NCBI GenBank assembly: GCA_964516925.1
Contig: CAZEXL010000003.1
Coordinates: 37,062-101,061, forward strand
From: CAG-552 sp964516925
GTDB taxonomy: Bacteria; Bacillota; Clostridia; Christensenellales; Pumilibacteraceae
Length of the DNA stretch: 64,000 nt
Direction: 5' to 3'
Each line of letters opens with the position of its first letter. Positions within the stretch are counted from its first letter, which is position 1. A model generated the notes under the pieces. That model saw nothing but the letters and a program-made list of their open reading frames with translations. It made no database searches and was not told the DNA's origin. Made by a program: the position numbers and the translations under genes. This document shows positions 1 through 9,029 of this stretch, piece by piece.

Positions 1-2591
1 TTGGTAAAGGCGTAACGACAATCGGTAACTATGCGTTTGCATCGTCTAACAGTTTGAACGACAACGCTAGACTTCGTAGCGTAGATCTTAACGAAGGTCT
101 TGAAACCATTGGCAACTATGCCTTCAACTATTCTTCGATTTACTCTATCGAAATACCTTCTACCGTAACATCTATCGGAACCAGCGCGTTTGCAAACTGC
201 TCGTTCTTGTCCGAAGCAACTATTTGGAGCGGAGTAATCGGTAAGAGCGCGTTCTACTACGATCAATCGCTTTCTAAGGTTATTATCGGCGCAGGCGTAA
301 CCGAAATCGGAGACAGCGCATTCAGTAGCGACAGCAAATTGTTCGAAGTATACAACTTGTCCGAGCTCGACATCGTTATGGGTGAGTCCACTCACGGCGG
401 CGTTGCTCAGTACGCTAAGAGTGTTTACACTTCGCTCGACGCCGAAAGCATGTTTATCGATATCGATGGCTACAAGTTCACTAAGGATGCCGAAGGCAAC
501 GTAACTCTTGTATTGTACTCCGGTACTGCAACCAAGATTATATTGCCCGAATTCCCCGACGAAGACGGCAACCCGATCCTTTACACCGTTGGCGACAACT
601 TCATGGCTCAAAACAAGTCGGTTACCAGCGTAACCATTCCGACGGGTACCGCTAAGGTAATCGGCAAGAAGGCGTTCTACTATATGCCTGCTCTTACCAC
701 TCTCGTTATAGGCGACAGCGTAGAAGAAGTTAAGGAGTCCGGTTTTGCGGGATATTTTGCAAACCGTACGTACGATAATCTCTCCGACGTAACTCTTGGT
801 AAGAATATCAAGATTATCGGAAAAGAAGCGTTCAAAAACCACGATTTGTGGACGGGTAGCATCGAACTCCTTAATGCTACGGAAATCGGCGAGCAGGCGT
901 TCTATGCTTGCGGCTTCACTTCCGTAACTATCGGTAAGAACGTAAGCGAAATTCCTTCGCGTGCATTCTATAACTGCAAGAAACTTACGGAATTCATCCT
1001 TAAGGGCGCAACCACTATCAGCGACGATGCATTCCAGTACGGTTACGAACCCACCGTTAAGATGGGCTTAACCGGCGAAGAATACAAAGAATTGGTTGTT
1101 AGCGGATTTGCTAACGCTAGCGGAAGCATCTTCAACAGCGGCACGATCATCTCGGTAGACGGCGTTGAATTAAGCGGCGTATCTATCCCCGACGGCGTAA
1201 CCTCTATCGGATCTTACGTATTCGCAGGATACGATTCTAGCGAAACTATAATCACCATTCCGGCATCCGTAACCTCTATCGGCGCAGGTGCGTTCGAAGG
1301 CGTAAATATTGCAGGCGTTAAGTTCCTTGGTACGCTCGCTCAGTGGCAAGCAATCGAGTTTGCTTCCGCTTCGGCTAACCCGCTTAACGGTGGTGCAAAA
1401 CTTTACATCGGCGACGATCAAATCACCGAGCTTACTCTTTCCGCTTCTGTAAAGGCTTATACTTACGCAGGTATCAGCGGAATAACCAAGGTTACCCTTA
1501 ACAGCGGCATAACCGAAATCGGCACCGACGCCTTCAAGGGCGCTTCTATCGAAGCCGTATACACTACCGCGGCTGTTTGGAACGCTATTGACTTTGCTTC
1601 TTACAACGCTAACCCGATTAGCGGCGGAGCTAAACTTTACTTCGATAACGTTGAAGTAACCGAGCTTACTCTTTCGGCAAACGTTAACAAGTACGCCTAC
1701 GTTGGTATTACGCTTTCTAAGCTTACCGTTTCTTCTAGCGTAACTTCCATCGGCACCGATGCCTTCAAGGATGCTAAGATTACCGAAGTTTACGCTTCCG
1801 ACCTTGCTTCGTGGCTTAACATCGACTTTGGTTCTGCCGATGCTAACCCGATCAGCGGCGGAGCAACGTTCTACGTAGACAGCGCAAGCTTGACTTCGCT
1901 TGAGTTAACCGCAAACGTAAAGGCTTACACGTTCAACGGCTTAACGACCATCACTAGTATCGTTATCGATACTGCCGTAACCTCTATCGGCACCGACGCC
2001 TTCAAGGGCACAACGGCTACCGTTTACTACAAAGGTACCGAAACCGATTGGGCAAGCGTAGAAGGCGTAAAGGTATTCAAGACCGTTTACTACTTCCTCG
2101 AGACTGAAACCGATGCAGGCGAAGTAACCAACAAGCTTGGCAACTACTGGCATTATGTCGAAGGCGTTGTGACTCCTTGGCTCGACGAATGGGTAGTTCT
2201 CTTCTCGTTCGAAGAAAAGTGGATCGGTTCGTGGTGTGGTCAAGATTATGATAGCGGCTACTACTTCGACATAACCATCGAAGAAACTTCGCTTACGGTA
2301 ACGATAATGACTGCAGAAATGGACTACGAAACCTGGATGATGACGACTACCGTTGTTGATACGGTAGATGCAACCGGACTTGCTTACGATTCGTCCGAAT
2401 GGAAGTACACCGTTTCCTCTTGGTGGGGTGACGACGAAGAATATGACGTAACCGGCAAGTACACGTTCAGCCTTGGCGACGAATATGGCGACTGTGTGTT
2501 GTTTAGTTATGGCGGTTATTACAACATTTTGCAGATTTTTGGCAGTAACGTTAGTATTTACTCCGGTACGTGCGAGGGTACTTTCTGGTAA
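1..2591 (+). CDS. BspA-like leucine-rich-repeat surface protein, 5' end outside window
   Basis: The reading frame is already open at base 3 and runs to TAA at 2589-2591, so this is the C-terminal 863 residues or so of a larger protein; the TTG at 54 is not a real start. The product is built of BspA/LRR_5 repeats of the type V-T-S-I-G-x-x-A-F, which in other bacteria form secreted or surface proteins that bind host or matrix proteins. The second half holds three to four longer units of about 78 residues, each with G-G-A-K-L-Y, a T-E-L-T-L-S-A strand and T-D-A-F-K. The last 130 residues are rich in W, Y and D and look like a separate cap domain that I do not recognise. Signal peptide and anchor would lie upstream or are absent. 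Family assignment is firm; the ligand is unknown. Confidence 0.88.
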   Translation, partial: GKGVTTIGNYAFASSNSLNDNARLRSVDLNEGLETIGNYAFNYSSIYSIEIPSTVTSIGTSAFANCSFLSEATIWSGVIGKSAFYYDQSLSKVIIGAGVTEIGDSAFSSDSKLFEVYNLSELDIVMGESTHGGVAQYAKSVYTSLDAESMFIDIDGYKFTKDAEGNVTLVLYSGTATKIILPEFPDEDGNPILYTVGDNFMAQNKSVTSVTIPTGTAKVIGKKAFYYMPALTTLVIGDSVEEVKESGFAGYFANRTYDNLSDVTLGKNIKIIGKEAFKNHDLWTGSIELLNATEIGEQAFYACGFTSVTIGKNVSEIPSRAFYNCKKLTEFILKGATTISDDAFQYGYEPTVKMGLTGEEYKELVVSGFANASGSIFNSGTIISVDGVELSGVSIPDGVTSIGSYVFAGYDSSETIITIPASVTSIGAGAFEGVNIAGVKFLGTLAQWQAIEFASASANPLNGGAKLYIGDDQITELTLSASVKAYTYAGISGITKVTLNSGITEIGTDAFKGASIEAVYTTAAVWNAIDFASYNANPISGGAKLYFDNVEVTELTLSANVNKYAYVGITLSKLTVSSSVTSIGTDAFKDAKITEVYASDLASWLNIDFGSADANPISGGATFYVDSASLTSLELTANVKAYTFNGLTTITSIVIDTAVTSIGTDAFKGTTATVYYKGTETDWASVEGVKVFKTVYYFLETETDAGEVTNKLGNYWHYVEGVVTPWLDEWVVLFSFEEKWIGSWCGQDYDSGYYFDITIEETSLTVTIMTAEMDYETWMMTTTVVDTVDATGLAYDSSEWKYTVSSWWGDDEEYDVTGKYTFSLGDEYGDCVLFSYGGYYNILQIFGSNVSIYSGTCEGTFW

Positions 2592-2605
2592 GATTAACTC
2601 TTATG

Positions 2606-2631
2606 CTCCTTCTCCCGCAAGGGGGAAGGAG
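2606..2631. repeat. Inverted repeat just after the BspA-like gene
   Basis: An 11-bp stem (one G-T pair) around the tetraloop gcaa lies 14 bp after the stop codon. It has no T run on the plus strand but a T run on the minus strand, so it may be a weak terminator or a small repeat. Confidence 0.4.
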
Positions 2632-2701
2632 TATAGAAAAAAGACTTCAAGTGCCTTATTGTGATTGTTAGCAAAGTCGGCAATCGCAATAAAAACCTTA
2701 T

Positions 2702-2733
2702 GGCGGCTCCCTTTTTTGGGGGCTGCCTTTTTT
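2702..2733 (+). terminator. Rho-independent terminator
   Basis: A 10-bp stem (2702-2711 with 2718-2727, two G-T pairs) with a six-T loop is followed by six T. It is the first good plus-strand terminator after the BspA-like gene. Confidence 0.75.
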
Positions 2734-2741
2734 ATTATGTC

Positions 2742-3205
2742 ACCAATGAGCGAAGCGCAGCAATCCCAACCACCTGTCATTCTGAGCGTCAGCCACCATG
2801 TCATTGCGAGGAGCGAAGCGACGCGGCAATCTCTCCGTTAAACTCTTACCTCTCGGTAACAGTAGAGGCACTGCCGCCCAATCCACCTTCTGTCATTCTG
2901 AGCGTCAGCGAAGAATCTCGCGGAAGCGATTACTTTTCTTTAGGGAAAGAAAAGTAACCCAAAGAAACCTGAACCTTTTGTCATTCTGAGCGTCAGCGAA
3001 GAATCTCGCGGAAGCGAAACGGTTGTTAGCACTATCGTAACAGCAGAAAACATTCCAACCATATGTCATTGCGAAGGACGTAGTCCTGTGGCAATCTCTC
3101 CGTGTAACTGCACACTCTCGGCTCAATCAAACGTACTACCGCCCGAACTTATACAACAATAAGGTATCGCTTCCGCGAGATTCTTCACGTTGTTCAGAAT
3201 GACAT
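2742..3205. repeat. Repeat island 1: A, B and C intergenic repeats
   Basis: The 860-bp gap 2592-3451 holds no convincing gene. It contains repeat A (tgtcattctgagcg...cgcggaagcga) at 2891-2929 and 2979-3018, and inverted at 3168-3205; repeat B (tgtcattgcga...ggcaatctctccg) at 2799-2856 and 3064-3120; and hairpin C at 2930-2957 (12-bp perfect stem, loop aggg). A truncated A start lies at 2775-2793. The same motifs recur near 9.0-9.5, 16.6-16.9 and 63.7-63.9 kb. Short ORFs here are just translated repeats. Confidence 0.85.
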
Positions 3206-3284
3206 TAAAAGAGAATACGCACCTAAAAACTACTCTTTTTGGCAACAACTACCGCCCAAATCCAATTCCCTCAAGCTTCTTTTG

Positions 3285-3313
3285 CTTACTTTTCTTCACG
3301 GAAGAAAAGTAAG
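3285..3313. repeat. Hairpin repeat C, 13-bp perfect stem
   Basis: 3285-3297 pairs perfectly with 3301-3313 around loop acg. Relatives of this hairpin occur at 2930, 8894, 9429 and 63371. It lacks a T run, so it looks like a repetitive palindrome rather than a standard terminator. Confidence 0.8.
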
Positions 3314-3357
3314 TCGCCCCGCTTATCCCCAAAACGCGCGAAAAAGCCCGAATTAAG

Positions 3358-3396
3358 CGAATCGCAAAAAATATTTTTTGCGATTCGTCCTTTTTT
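3358..3396 (+). terminator. Perfect 14-bp inverted repeat with T run
   Basis: 3358-3371 pairs with 3374-3387, followed by tcc and six T. It sits right before the promoter of the SNF2 gene and would insulate it from upstream transcription. Confidence 0.7.
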
Positions 3397-3397
3397 A

Positions 3398-3426
3398 TTG
3401 TAAAATACTGTAAAGTGTGTTATAAT
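3398..3426 (+). promoter_or_regulatory. SigA-type promoter of the SNF2-htpG-pyrR group
   Basis: -35 TTGTAA at 3398-3403, 17-bp spacer, -10 TATAAT at 3421-3426. A good ribosome site (aaggag) follows at 3440 for the start at 3452. Confidence 0.75.
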
Positions 3427-3451
3427 TATAATTCACAAAAAGGAGCGCGAA

Positions 3452-6400
3452 ATGCCTGATTTTGAATCTTTATACAGCGAAAGCCAAGCAAACGCCTTTA
3501 CTTCGGCAAAAAAGCGTTTTTACGACAACAAGGTCGGCGACCTTGCCGAAACCGAAATGGGCGGCAAAACCATCATTACGGCCGTAGTACGCGGGCACAA
3601 GGACTATCACACCAAAATCGTGTTCGACGAGCAGGGCGGTTTGTACGATTATTCGTGCGATTGCGTAAGCTTCAACCTAAGCGACGGTCCGTGCAAACAC
3701 ATTATTGCCGCCGCTCTTACCTACGAAGAAAAAAATCCGCAAGGCTCGATTCAAAAAAAGAAGTACGTTTCGGACGGTTGCGTGTCGGGCATTATCAGTT
3801 CGTACGCAAAAATGCGAAAAAACAAGGTTCTGCGCGAAGATCCGCCGATAAAGCTTACGCCCATACTTATTCTAAACAGCAACGATAAACTGTCTCTCAG
3901 ATTCCTTATAGGCAAAAAGCGCATGTACAAGGTTCGCGACGTCAGTGAGTTTTGCGCCCTTTGCGGCGCTTCAACCTACAAACGCTACGGCTCGGCGCTT
4001 GCTTTCGAGCATTGTGCGGACAACTTCGACGAGCTTGGCAAAAAAACGGTCAACTTTTTGATCCGTTCGGTAAAGGAAAAACTTGCCTTGGGTGAATACG
4101 TAAAAGATAGGATCACACTTTCGCCCTCGGATGTAGACGACTTTTTCGACCTTTACGACGGACTTATCGAGGTCGAGGAGGGCGGCGCAAGCGAAGGTAT
4201 GAGGCAGATCGTGCGCGTTCCCGATTCGATACGCGCCACTATCAACGTAACAAAATGCCAGGGCGGCTACGAAGTCAGCTCCGCCCTTAATACCTTCAAG
4301 CTGCTTGCAGGCAAACGCTACGACTATATAATGACTTCCGGTCGAATCTACCGCGTTACCGGCGATTACGTCGAGGCTTCGTACAAGCTGCTCAGTCTGC
4401 TTAATTCGCGCGACAAGGTGTTCGTAAGCGACGCGGACATCGGCAGATTTTACAACAACGTGCTGCTAGAAGCCGAAAAATTCTCGACGATAAGCAGCGA
4501 TTCGGACCTAAGCATGTTCACCGTTCCGCCGCTTAACGCCTCGCTTTACCTCGATCGCGAGGGCGGAGTGGTAAAGGGCAGATTGGAATGTTTCTACGGC
4601 GAAACGGAAGTCGATCTGTTTGCAGAGTCTTACGGCGACCGCGACTACGAAGCCGAGGATATGCTTAAAGAAAGCCTTGCAAAGTATTTTCCGTACTTTC
4701 CGCACCTCATTTTGGAAACCGACGACGACGTGTACAAGCTGCTAAGCGAAGGCTTGCGTGCGCTTCGTCGCGTCTGTGCGGTATATATGACCGCCGAAAT
4801 GCAAAAGTCGGGCATTCGTCGTCCGCCCGGAGTAAAAGTAGGCGTTAAGCTAAGCGGCGATCTTATAGATATCGACCTTGTCGCCGACGACTTCACGCAA
4901 GAAGAACTGCTAAAAATCATAAATGCCTCGCAAAGCAAAAAGTACGTCCGACTCGGCGACGACTTCGTGGACGTGGACGATCCCGGCTTGCGCGCGATTG
5001 CCGAAGCGCTTTCGCTCAGCGGCTCGCTTAGCGTTCCCGCTTACTACGCTCCGCACCTTACTCAAACGCTGGGCGACTACTACGACGTAAAAACGGACGG
5101 ACTTGCTAAAATCGAGCGGCTCGTTTGCCCCGCACCGAGCGGGTTAAACGACGTGCTTCGTCCGTATCAGCAGACGGGACTAAACTGGCTTGTAAGCCTA
5201 AAAGAGGGCGGCTACGGCGGTATTTTGGCTGACGATATGGGTCTTGGCAAAAGCCTTCAGATAATCGCGCTTATTCTTGCCAAAAAGCTTAAAACGATCA
5301 TAGTTTGTCCCACGACGCTCATTTTAAATTGGAAAAGCGAGCTTTCTAAGTTTGCGCCCGATTTAAGCGTTTTGTGCGTAATGGGCAGTCAGGACGAACG
5401 TGCCGAACTTATTCGCAACGTAAATCATTTTGACGTTATAATAACGTCGTACGAGCTTATTCGCAGAGACATCGACCAATACGACGTGGAATTCGACCTT
5501 GCCGTAATCGACGAGGCGCAATTTATTAAAAATCCCGAAACCAAAAATTCGCGCGCTGTAAAAAAGCTTAAAAGCAAGCACCGTTTCGCGCTTACGGGCA
5601 CGCCTATCGAAAACAGCCTGTCCGAACTATGGTCCATTTTCGACTTCATTATGCCGGGCTATCTTTTCAGCTATCAACGCTTTAAAGAAAAGTTCGAAAT
5701 TCCCATCGTAAACGGCGAAAAAGACGCCGAGGAGGAGCTTAAACGCCTCGTAACTCCGTTTATTTTGCGAAGACTTAAGTCGGACGTACTAAAGGAGCTT
5801 CCGCCCAAAATCGAAACGGACATCGTTTGTCCGCTTATTGGCGAGCAGGCGAACTACTACAAGGCGCACCTTGCGCTTATTCGCAACAACTTGCTCTCGT
5901 CCGCCGAGCCGCTTAACAAGATAACCATCCTTACCATGCTTACCAAGCTGCGGAGAATTTGTTGCGATCCCGTTTTGGAGGACGGCTCGTACAAGGGCAA
6001 TTCCGCAAAGCTCGAAGCGTGCATGCAGCTTGTAGAAACGGCGATCAACGGCGGGCACAAAACGCTCATCTTCTCGCAATTCACCTCTATGCTCGACGTA
6101 ATTCGCGCCGAGCTGCTCAGCCGAGGCGTTACCTCCTACACGCTTACCGGCGAAACGCCCAAAGCCGACCGCTTAAAGTTCGTTAATCGCTTCAACAAGG
6201 ACGAAACGCAGGTGTTCTTAATTTCGCTTCGAGCAGGCGGGACGGGACTTAATCTTACCGGCGCGGACGTCGTTATACACTACGATCCGTGGTGGAACGT
6301 TTCGGTAATGAATCAAGCCACCGACCGCGCTTATCGTATAGGGCAAAGCAAGTCCGTTCAGGTGTACTCGCTGCTTCTAGACGGCACGCTGGAACAAAAA

Positions 6401-6496
6401 ATCGTCGAATTACAAAAACGCAAAGCCAAGCTTTCGGGATTGCTCGAAGGCAACTTGGACGAAAACGAGTTGTTACAGCTGATTAAGCAGGAATAA
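3452..6496 (+). CDS. SNF2-family helicase with N-terminal SWIM zinc finger
   Basis: This 1014-residue protein is a superfamily 2 DNA translocase of the bacterial SNF2 group, expected to remodel protein-DNA or RNA polymerase-DNA complexes in the cytoplasm. A SWIM zinc finger (C69, C71, C81, H83) lies at the N-terminus, followed by a long linker domain. The SNF2 ATPase core has the Walker A segment D-D-M-G-L-G-K-S near residue 594, the D-E-A-Q box near 687, T-G-T-P-I-E-N, and the C-terminal helicase motif R-A-Y-R-I-G-Q. Length and order match the family. The start has a clear ribosome site 5-10 bases upstream. htpG follows after 36 bp and pyrR 12 bp later, so the three probably share a transcript. 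Confidence 0.93.
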   Translation: MPDFESLYSESQANAFTSAKKRFYDNKVGDLAETEMGGKTIITAVVRGHKDYHTKIVFDEQGGLYDYSCDCVSFNLSDGPCKHIIAAALTYEEKNPQGSIQKKKYVSDGCVSGIISSYAKMRKNKVLREDPPIKLTPILILNSNDKLSLRFLIGKKRMYKVRDVSEFCALCGASTYKRYGSALAFEHCADNFDELGKKTVNFLIRSVKEKLALGEYVKDRITLSPSDVDDFFDLYDGLIEVEEGGASEGMRQIVRVPDSIRATINVTKCQGGYEVSSALNTFKLLAGKRYDYIMTSGRIYRVTGDYVEASYKLLSLLNSRDKVFVSDADIGRFYNNVLLEAEKFSTISSDSDLSMFTVPPLNASLYLDREGGVVKGRLECFYGETEVDLFAESYGDRDYEAEDMLKESLAKYFPYFPHLILETDDDVYKLLSEGLRALRRVCAVYMTAEMQKSGIRRPPGVKVGVKLSGDLIDIDLVADDFTQEELLKIINASQSKKYVRLGDDFVDVDDPGLRAIAEALSLSGSLSVPAYYAPHLTQTLGDYYDVKTDGLAKIERLVCPAPSGLNDVLRPYQQTGLNWLVSLKEGGYGGILADDMGLGKSLQIIALILAKKLKTIIVCPTTLILNWKSELSKFAPDLSVLCVMGSQDERAELIRNVNHFDVIITSYELIRRDIDQYDVEFDLAVIDEAQFIKNPETKNSRAVKKLKSKHRFALTGTPIENSLSELWSIFDFIMPGYLFSYQRFKEKFEIPIVNGEKDAEEELKRLVTPFILRRLKSDVLKELPPKIETDIVCPLIGEQANYYKAHLALIRNNLLSSAEPLNKITILTMLTKLRRICCDPVLEDGSYKGNSAKLEACMQLVETAINGGHKTLIFSQFTSMLDVIRAELLSRGVTSYTLTGETPKADRLKFVNRFNKDETQVFLISLRAGGTGLNLTGADVVIHYDPWWNVSVMNQATDRAYRIGQSKSVQVYSLLLDGTLEQKIVELQKRKAKLSGLLEGNLDENELLQLIKQE

Positions 6497-6532
6497 CTTT
6501 TACTAAGTAAAAAAACCAAAGGAGTAACATAA

Positions 6533-8353
6533 ATGAAAAAATTTCAAGCACAGTCGCAACGACTTTTGGAGCTTATGATAAACTCCATTTACACAAACAA
6601 AGAGATCTTCTTGCGTGAACTTATTTCCAACGCAAGCGACGCTTTGGACAAACTGCACTTTATTTCGCTTACCGATTCCGCGGCAAGTCGCGAGTTCGCA
6701 ATCGAACTTTCGATCGATGAAAAAGCTCGTACGCTTACCGTGTCGGACAACGGCATAGGTATGGACGAAGCCGATCTCGACGACAACCTCGGAACCATCG
6801 CTTCCAGCGGAACGTTTAAGTTTAAAGCCGAAAACAAGACCGACGAGGAGCTTATCGGGCAGTTCGGCGTAGGCTTTTATTCTGCGTTTATGGTTGCCGA
6901 CAAGGTTACCGTTATTACCAAAAAGTACGGCTTGGATCAGGCGTACGTTTGGGAAAGCTGCGGCGCCGACGGCTACACCGTTTCGCCCGCTCAGCGCGAT
7001 CAAAGCGGAACGACTATAATTTTGCATCTTAAGGACAACACCGACGACGACAAAACGGACGATTATCTTTCGGAATGGCGAATAGGCGAGCTGGTAAAAA
7101 AATATTCCGACTACATTCGTTATCCCATAAAAATGGAATGTACTTCGCAACGCAAAAAGGAAGGTACCGACGAGTGGGAGGATTACAAAGAAGTTCGTAC
7201 GCTTAACAGCATGTTGCCCATTTGGAAGCGAAGCAAGAACGAAGCTAAAAAGCAGGACTACGTAGATTTTTATCGTAACAAGTACTACGACCTTGCCGAG
7301 CCGCTTTACTATTTTACGGCGGCTACCGAGGGTGCGCTTACGTATAACGCGCTTATCTACGTACCGGGCAAAGCGCCGTTCGATTATTACAGCGCCGACT
7401 TCAAGCGCGGCTTGTCGCTTTATTGCGGCGGCGTACTTATTATGGAAAGCTGTGAAGATTTGCTTCCGCCGTACTTTGGTTTCTTGCGAGGAATAGTGGA
7501 CAGCAGCGACTTGTCGCTTAACATTTCCAGAGAGACGCTACAAAAGGATCGCCAGCTTAAGGCGCTTGCAAACGGAATAAACAAAAGAATCGTTTCGGAA
7601 TTCACCAAGCTTCTTGCGTCCGATCGCGAAACGTACGAAAAGATTTTCTCGGAGTACGGCGCAAGTATAAAGTTCGGCGTATACGACAACTTCGGCGCAA
7701 AAAAGGACGAGCTTAAGGATATTATTTTGTTCCGTTCGTCTAGGTCCGATAAGCTTATCACGCTAAAAGAGTACGTTGCCGGAATGAAGGACGATCAAAC
7801 GGAGATATTCTACGCTTCGGGTAAAACGATCGAGGCAATTCAGCGCATGCCGCAAGTGGAAGGGTTGAAGCAAAAGGATATCGAAGTCTTGTATCTTACC
7901 GATCAAATCGACGAGTTCGTAATGAAAGTTCTTGGCGAGTACGACGGCAAAAAGATCACGGCGGCAGGAGCGGCTGCTCAAAAGCAAAATGACGAAGGCT
8001 ACGGCGACTTGCTTAAATTCATGACCGAATCGCTTGGCGGCAAGGTAAAGGAAGTTCGACTTAACTCGGATATCGGCGCATATCCGTCCTGTCTTACGGC
8101 AGAGGGCGAAATATCGCTTGAAATGGAACGCATATTGTCGGCTATGCCCAACGGCAAGGGCGTAAAGGCAGTCAGGATTATGGAGATCAATCCCGCCCAT
8201 GCCGTTATTGCAAAAGCAAAAGAGCTGCTTGGCAAGGACGACGAAAAGCTCAAAAAATTAACGAGCGTTTTGTACGGCGAAGCGTTGCTTCTTGCCGGAC
8301 TGGAAGTAGAGGACGGAGCCGACTTCGTGCTAAGCGTAAACGATATTATCTAA
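6533..8353 (+). CDS. htpG: Molecular chaperone HtpG (Hsp90)
   Basis: This 606-residue cytoplasmic ATP-dependent chaperone shows the Hsp90 signature set: F-L-R-E-L-I-S-N-A-S-D-A near the N-terminus with the nucleotide-binding Asn, the D-N-G-I-G-M lid motif, G-Q-F-G-V-G-F-Y-S-A-F, and N-I-S-R-E-T-L-Q in the middle domain with its catalytic Arg. Length fits bacterial HtpG (about 620). The ATG has an aaaggag ribosome site. It is placed between SNF2 and pyrR and seems co-transcribed with them; no CIRCE-type heat-shock operator was seen in the 36-bp gap. Confidence 0.96.
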   Translation: MKKFQAQSQRLLELMINSIYTNKEIFLRELISNASDALDKLHFISLTDSAASREFAIELSIDEKARTLTVSDNGIGMDEADLDDNLGTIASSGTFKFKAENKTDEELIGQFGVGFYSAFMVADKVTVITKKYGLDQAYVWESCGADGYTVSPAQRDQSGTTIILHLKDNTDDDKTDDYLSEWRIGELVKKYSDYIRYPIKMECTSQRKKEGTDEWEDYKEVRTLNSMLPIWKRSKNEAKKQDYVDFYRNKYYDLAEPLYYFTAATEGALTYNALIYVPGKAPFDYYSADFKRGLSLYCGGVLIMESCEDLLPPYFGFLRGIVDSSDLSLNISRETLQKDRQLKALANGINKRIVSEFTKLLASDRETYEKIFSEYGASIKFGVYDNFGAKKDELKDIILFRSSRSDKLITLKEYVAGMKDDQTEIFYASGKTIEAIQRMPQVEGLKQKDIEVLYLTDQIDEFVMKVLGEYDGKKITAAGAAAQKQNDEGYGDLLKFMTESLGGKVKEVRLNSDIGAYPSCLTAEGEISLEMERILSAMPNGKGVKAVRIMEINPAHAVIAKAKELLGKDDEKLKKLTSVLYGEALLLAGLEVEDGADFVLSVNDII

Positions 8354-8365
8354 CGGAGGTTAATT

Positions 8366-8893
8366 ATGGAACTCAAAGCTAATCTTTTGGATGAAGCGGC
8401 GGTTGTACGCGCGCTTACGCGCATTTCGCACGAGATTATCGAGAAGAACAAGGGCGTAGAAAACGTCGTTTTGGTCGGAATCAAAAGTCGAGGCGCGCCG
8501 CTTGCTCAGTGCATAAAAACGATTATTCTAAAGGCTACCGACGTCGAGGTGCCCGTTCACGAGCTGGACATAAGTTTGTATCGCGACGACCGTAACGGCA
8601 ACGAAAAACCTCAAGAATACGAGCTCGATTTCGATCCTACCGGCAAAACGATCGTGCTTGTCGACGACGTTATGTACACCGGCAGAACGGTGCGCGCGGC
8701 AATCGAAGCGGTGCTAAAAAAAGGCAGGGCGGCAGTAATTCAGCTGGCAGTGCTTATCGATCGCGGACATCGCGAGTTGCCGCTTCGTGCGGACTACGTC
8801 GGCAAAAACGTGCCTACGTCCAAAAACGAGGTTATTTCGGTTAACTTCCCGCCGTACGACAAAACCGTCGGCGTCGATATTTACGAACTATAA
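8366..8893 (+). CDS. pyrR: PyrR bifunctional pyrimidine regulator / uracil phosphoribosyltransferase
   Basis: This 175-residue phosphoribosyltransferase-fold protein has the PRPP-binding loop V-L-V-D-D-V-M-Y-T-G-R-T and the PyrR features G-I-K-S-R-G-A near residue 33 and the C-terminal V-G-V-D-I-Y-E-L. In Bacillota PyrR binds pyr mRNA leaders in response to UMP/UTP and has weak uracil phosphoribosyltransferase activity. No other pyr gene and no PyrR binding loop was seen nearby, so it acts in trans. It starts 12 bp after htpG with a strong aacggagg ribosome site. Confidence 0.93.
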   Translation: MELKANLLDEAAVVRALTRISHEIIEKNKGVENVVLVGIKSRGAPLAQCIKTIILKATDVEVPVHELDISLYRDDRNGNEKPQEYELDFDPTGKTIVLVDDVMYTGRTVRAAIEAVLKKGRAAVIQLAVLIDRGHRELPLRADYVGKNVPTSKNEVISVNFPPYDKTVGVDIYEL

Positions 8894-8922
8894 CTTACCT
8901 TTCTTTAGTAAAGAAAGGTAAG
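8894..8922 (+). repeat. Hairpin C directly after pyrR stop
   Basis: 8894-8907 pairs with 8909-8922 (about 12-14 bp), starting at the base after the pyrR stop. A second, imperfect copy follows at 8932-8959. This may help end or stabilise the pyrR transcript. Confidence 0.7.
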
Positions 8923-8983
8923 CGAAAGAAACCTACTTTCTTTCCTAAAGAAAAGTAGGCAAAAGAAACTTAAACTTAACGTA

Positions 8984-9015
8984 AAAGAGTAGTGTGAATA
9001 ACGCTACTCTTTTTT
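8984..9015 (+). terminator. Terminator downstream of pyrR
   Basis: 9-bp stem 8984-8992/9004-9012 with T run to 9015. A sequence relative with the same tagtgtgaa loop start lies at 63663-63693, so this terminator is itself part of the repeat family. Confidence 0.75.
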
Positions 9016-9029
9016 CGCACTCCGCCACT

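Noticed and set aside
54..56. TTG as start of the BspA-like gene
   Set aside because: The same repeat-rich frame is open from base 3, so the true start is outside the window.
2661..2989. Short ORFs in repeat island 1 (and 9294-9628)
   Set aside because: They translate A/B repeats, lack ribosome sites, and overlap one another.
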